A DNA stretch of 5,789 nt from JAAYBY01 sp964465385 (GTDB taxonomy: Bacteria > Bacillota > Clostridia > Saccharofermentanales > UBA5734), in assembly GCA_964465385.1 (NCBI GenBank), contig CAYXIM010000089.1, positions 1-5,789 on the forward strand, given 5' to 3'. The translations under genes and the position numbers were made by a program. Under the pieces are notes generated by a model. The model was not told where the DNA came from, searched no databases, and worked only from the letters and a program-made list of their open reading frames with translations. Positions 3,975 to 5,789 of this stretch are shown piece after piece; within the stretch, counting starts at the first letter, position 1; each line of letters begins with the position of its first letter.

Positions 3975-5789
3975 ATGAAAGCGAACAGGACCCGTCTGCA
4001 AACGATCAGGTGGCTGGTGCTTGTCTTCCTGGCCAGCTTGCTGTTGCCGCTTGCTGCCTGTCAGCCGGCATCAGGACCTGGTTCCAGCGAACAGACCACG
4101 CTTACAGATCCAGTGCAAACAAGCTTGGACGCCCAGCGCCCCACCGTCGATGCGGCTGCGGTTTTTGATCAGTATGCCGCTTTCTGGATCAAAGCGGACT
4201 ATGCCGCCATGTACGGCCTCTTGTCCCGACAGGCACAGGAACACATGGACCAAGAGGCTTTCGCCAGCCGATACACCCGAATTTTTGAAAGCCTGGAAGC
4301 AGACAACGTGCGCATCACGCGCCTGGACCAGGCGCGTAGCCCCATCCTGTCTGAAGGGCAGGAATGGCAACAGATTCCATTTCATCTGGAAATGGACACC
4401 TTCGCCGTCTCCATCTCTTTGGATTATGAAGCCCAGCTGGTCCTGGAAGAGACACCCGCCGGCAGCCATTGGCGTGTTGACTGGTCTGAAAAATTGATTT
4501 TCCCTGGTATGCAGCCAGGCGACAAGGTGCAGGCCAGGGTTTTAAAGCCGGCTCGTGGCCAGCTCTTTGATCGCCAGCAGCGTGGCCTGGCCGTCAACGG
4601 CGACTTGATCACCATTGGCCTGGAACCTGGTCGCTTTGCCCCGGTTGCTGAGGAGGCCATCCCGGAACTGGCACAGCGGCTGGGCCTGGATCCGGCAATC
4701 ATTCGAACACTTTTTGAAACGGCAGACCACCCAGACTGGTTCTACCCCCTGGTCACCTTACCCTCTGACGCAGGCGACTTGGCCAGTGAGTTAACCAAAA
4801 TAGACGGCGTTCTCTACCAAAAAACAGCCGGGCGAATTTATCCGGCTGGTGAAGCCGCAGGTCTGGTGACCGGCTACATCGGGCCCATCACGGCTGAGGA
4901 GCTGGAACAAAAGGCATCCGAAGGCTACACGGCCCAGGACGTCATCGGCAAGATGGGCCTGGAGCAGGTTTTTGAGGCGCGCTTACGTGGTAAAAAAGGG
5001 GGCGAGATCACCATCGTGGACGGCGAAACCGGGCAACTCAAGGACATCGTTGCCCGTCAGGAAGCGCTCGATGGTGAAGATATCACGCTGACGCTGGACG
5101 CTGGTTATCAGATCAAAACCTACAGGCAGCTTGCACCTGACGCTGGAGCGGCAAGCCTGATCGATCCTCAGAGCGGGGCCATCCTGGCCCTGGTCAGCAG
5201 CCCCTCTTTTGACCCCAACGTCTTCCAGACCTATGTCCCCAGTGACCTGTCAGCTGCCTGGCAAGAAAACCCCAAGAACCCATTTATCAACCGCTTCAAG
5301 CAGGCCACGGCACCTGGCTCTGCTTTCAAGCTGATCACAGCTGCCATCGGGCTGCAAAGTGGGGTTTTAAACCCGGATGAAGCCCTGGCCATCAGTGGAA
5401 CGCGTTGGCAGAAGGATGCCAGCTGGGGAGACTATGGGGTGACCCGGGTGAAAGACCCCGGCCATCCGGTGGCCTTGCGTGATGCCTTGCTTTTTTCAGA
5501 TAACATTTATTTTGCTCAGCTGGCCCTTGCCATTGGCGGCTCGGCCTTTGAAGCAGGCGCCAGCCTGTTTGGCATCGGCGAGCCGCTTCCCATCGCCTAT
5601 CCCTTTGCTGACACCCAGCTGACCAACCATGGTTTTGATCGGGAAATCCTGCTGGCGGACACCGGCTATGGCCAGGGTGAAATCCTGATCAGCCCCCTGC
5701 ATCTGGCCCTGGCCTACGGTGCCCTGGCGACAACCGGCAACATCATGATGCCGCACCTGGAACAAAGTGATGACCAGCCAACGGTCTGG
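3975..5789 (+). CDS. MecA-like penicillin-binding protein transpeptidase, lipoprotein (3' end outside window)
   Basis: A class B penicillin-binding protein: a peptidoglycan D,D-transpeptidase anchored outside the membrane. The reading frame is open from ATG 3975 to the last base (605 codons seen). The N-terminus has a basic stretch, a hydrophobic segment (WLVLVFLASLLLPLAAC) and a lipobox LAAC with Cys29, so it is probably lipid-anchored. Residues about 60-175 (VFDQYAAFWIKADYAAMYGL, then a WRVDW end) match the NTF2-like MecA_N domain. The PBP dimer domain follows: RGQLFDR at 194-200, then GRIYPAGEAAGLVTGYIG and IGKMGLEQVFE. The transpeptidase domain starts near ITLTLDAGYQ; the active site is SAFK with Ser449 and Lys452, and the second motif is SDN at 508-510 (FSDNIYFAQ). 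The KTG/KSG motif must lie beyond the edge. Low-affinity PBPs of this type (MecA, PBP3 or PBP5-like) can confer reduced beta-lactam susceptibility, but many are ordinary housekeeping proteins. It has its own promoter and stands apart from the sugar genes. Confidence 0.93.
   Translation, partial: MKANRTRLQTIRWLVLVFLASLLLPLAACQPASGPGSSEQTTLTDPVQTSLDAQRPTVDAAAVFDQYAAFWIKADYAAMYGLLSRQAQEHMDQEAFASRYTRIFESLEADNVRITRLDQARSPILSEGQEWQQIPFHLEMDTFAVSISLDYEAQLVLEETPAGSHWRVDWSEKLIFPGMQPGDKVQARVLKPARGQLFDRQQRGLAVNGDLITIGLEPGRFAPVAEEAIPELAQRLGLDPAIIRTLFETADHPDWFYPLVTLPSDAGDLASELTKIDGVLYQKTAGRIYPAGEAAGLVTGYIGPITAEELEQKASEGYTAQDVIGKMGLEQVFEARLRGKKGGEITIVDGETGQLKDIVARQEALDGEDITLTLDAGYQIKTYRQLAPDAGAASLIDPQSGAILALVSSPSFDPNVFQTYVPSDLSAAWQENPKNPFINRFKQATAPGSAFKLITAAIGLQSGVLNPDEALAISGTRWQKDASWGDYGVTRVKDPGHPVALRDALLFSDNIYFAQLALAIGGSAFEAGASLFGIGEPLPIAYPFADTQLTNHGFDREILLADTGYGQGEILISPLHLALAYGALATTGNIMMPHLEQSDDQPTVW

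Noticed and set aside
4021..4497. Rightward 158-codon frame within the PBP region, in another frame
   Set aside because: The overlapping frame from 3975 encodes the lipobox and MecA_N domain with a consensus ribosome binding site; this frame is rich in Arg, Ser, Pro and Trp as shifted frames often are.
4424..4730. Two leftward frames opposite the PBP gene
   Set aside because: Both are antisense to well-matched PBP domain sequence and show no recognisable product.

Overview
The window reads as a piece of a Bacillota (low-GC Gram-positive lineage, probably class Clostridia, but with moderately GC-rich codon use) chromosome. The reasons are an LplB/YtcP-type carbohydrate ABC permease, a long-form YjbQ protein, a DeoR-type sugar regulator, a MecA-like lipoprotein penicillin-binding protein, and strong GGAGG-type ribosome binding sites. 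The exact genus cannot be read from the sequence. There is no sign of an insertion sequence, CRISPR array, tRNA or rRNA.

Layout. Leftward (minus strand): the first 51 codons of an ABC sugar permease (153 to 1, running off the left edge), preceded by a minus-strand terminator-like hairpin with six T (174-209), and before that the complete YjbQ/UPF0047 gene (845-345). YjbQ has a strong leftward promoter (TTGACA-17-TAAGAT at 1052-1024) and a structured leader of about 170 nt. Rightward (plus strand): a SIS-domain phosphosugar isomerase of the KpsF/GutQ type without CBS domains (1147-1746), a DeoR-family regulator (1792-2565), a 12-helix major facilitator (2642-3919), and a MecA-like bifunctional-fold PBP lipoprotein that begins at 3975 and is still open at the right edge (605 codons visible, including the SxxK and SDN motifs).

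How it works together. The 301-bp divergent region 846-1146 holds two promoters back to back. Between them lie three TTTCG elements spaced 12 and 11 bp, the sort of helically phased repeat that DeoR-family repressors bind. My inference is that the DeoR protein represses its own SIS-deoR operon, and perhaps the divergent yjbQ promoter, and is released by a phosphosugar, possibly the substrate or product of the SIS isomerase. The MFS gene has its own promoter just after deoR. It could move the matching sugar, but that link rests on position only. The PBP has its own extended -10 promoter inside the end of the MFS gene and looks like a separate cell-wall unit.

Nothing here is clearly a new defence or mobile system. 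The points most worth a second look are the divergent operator, the CBS-less arabinose-5-phosphate-isomerase-like enzyme in an apparent Gram-positive, the terminator placed directly before the ABC permease start, and the repeat-bearing yjbQ leader.
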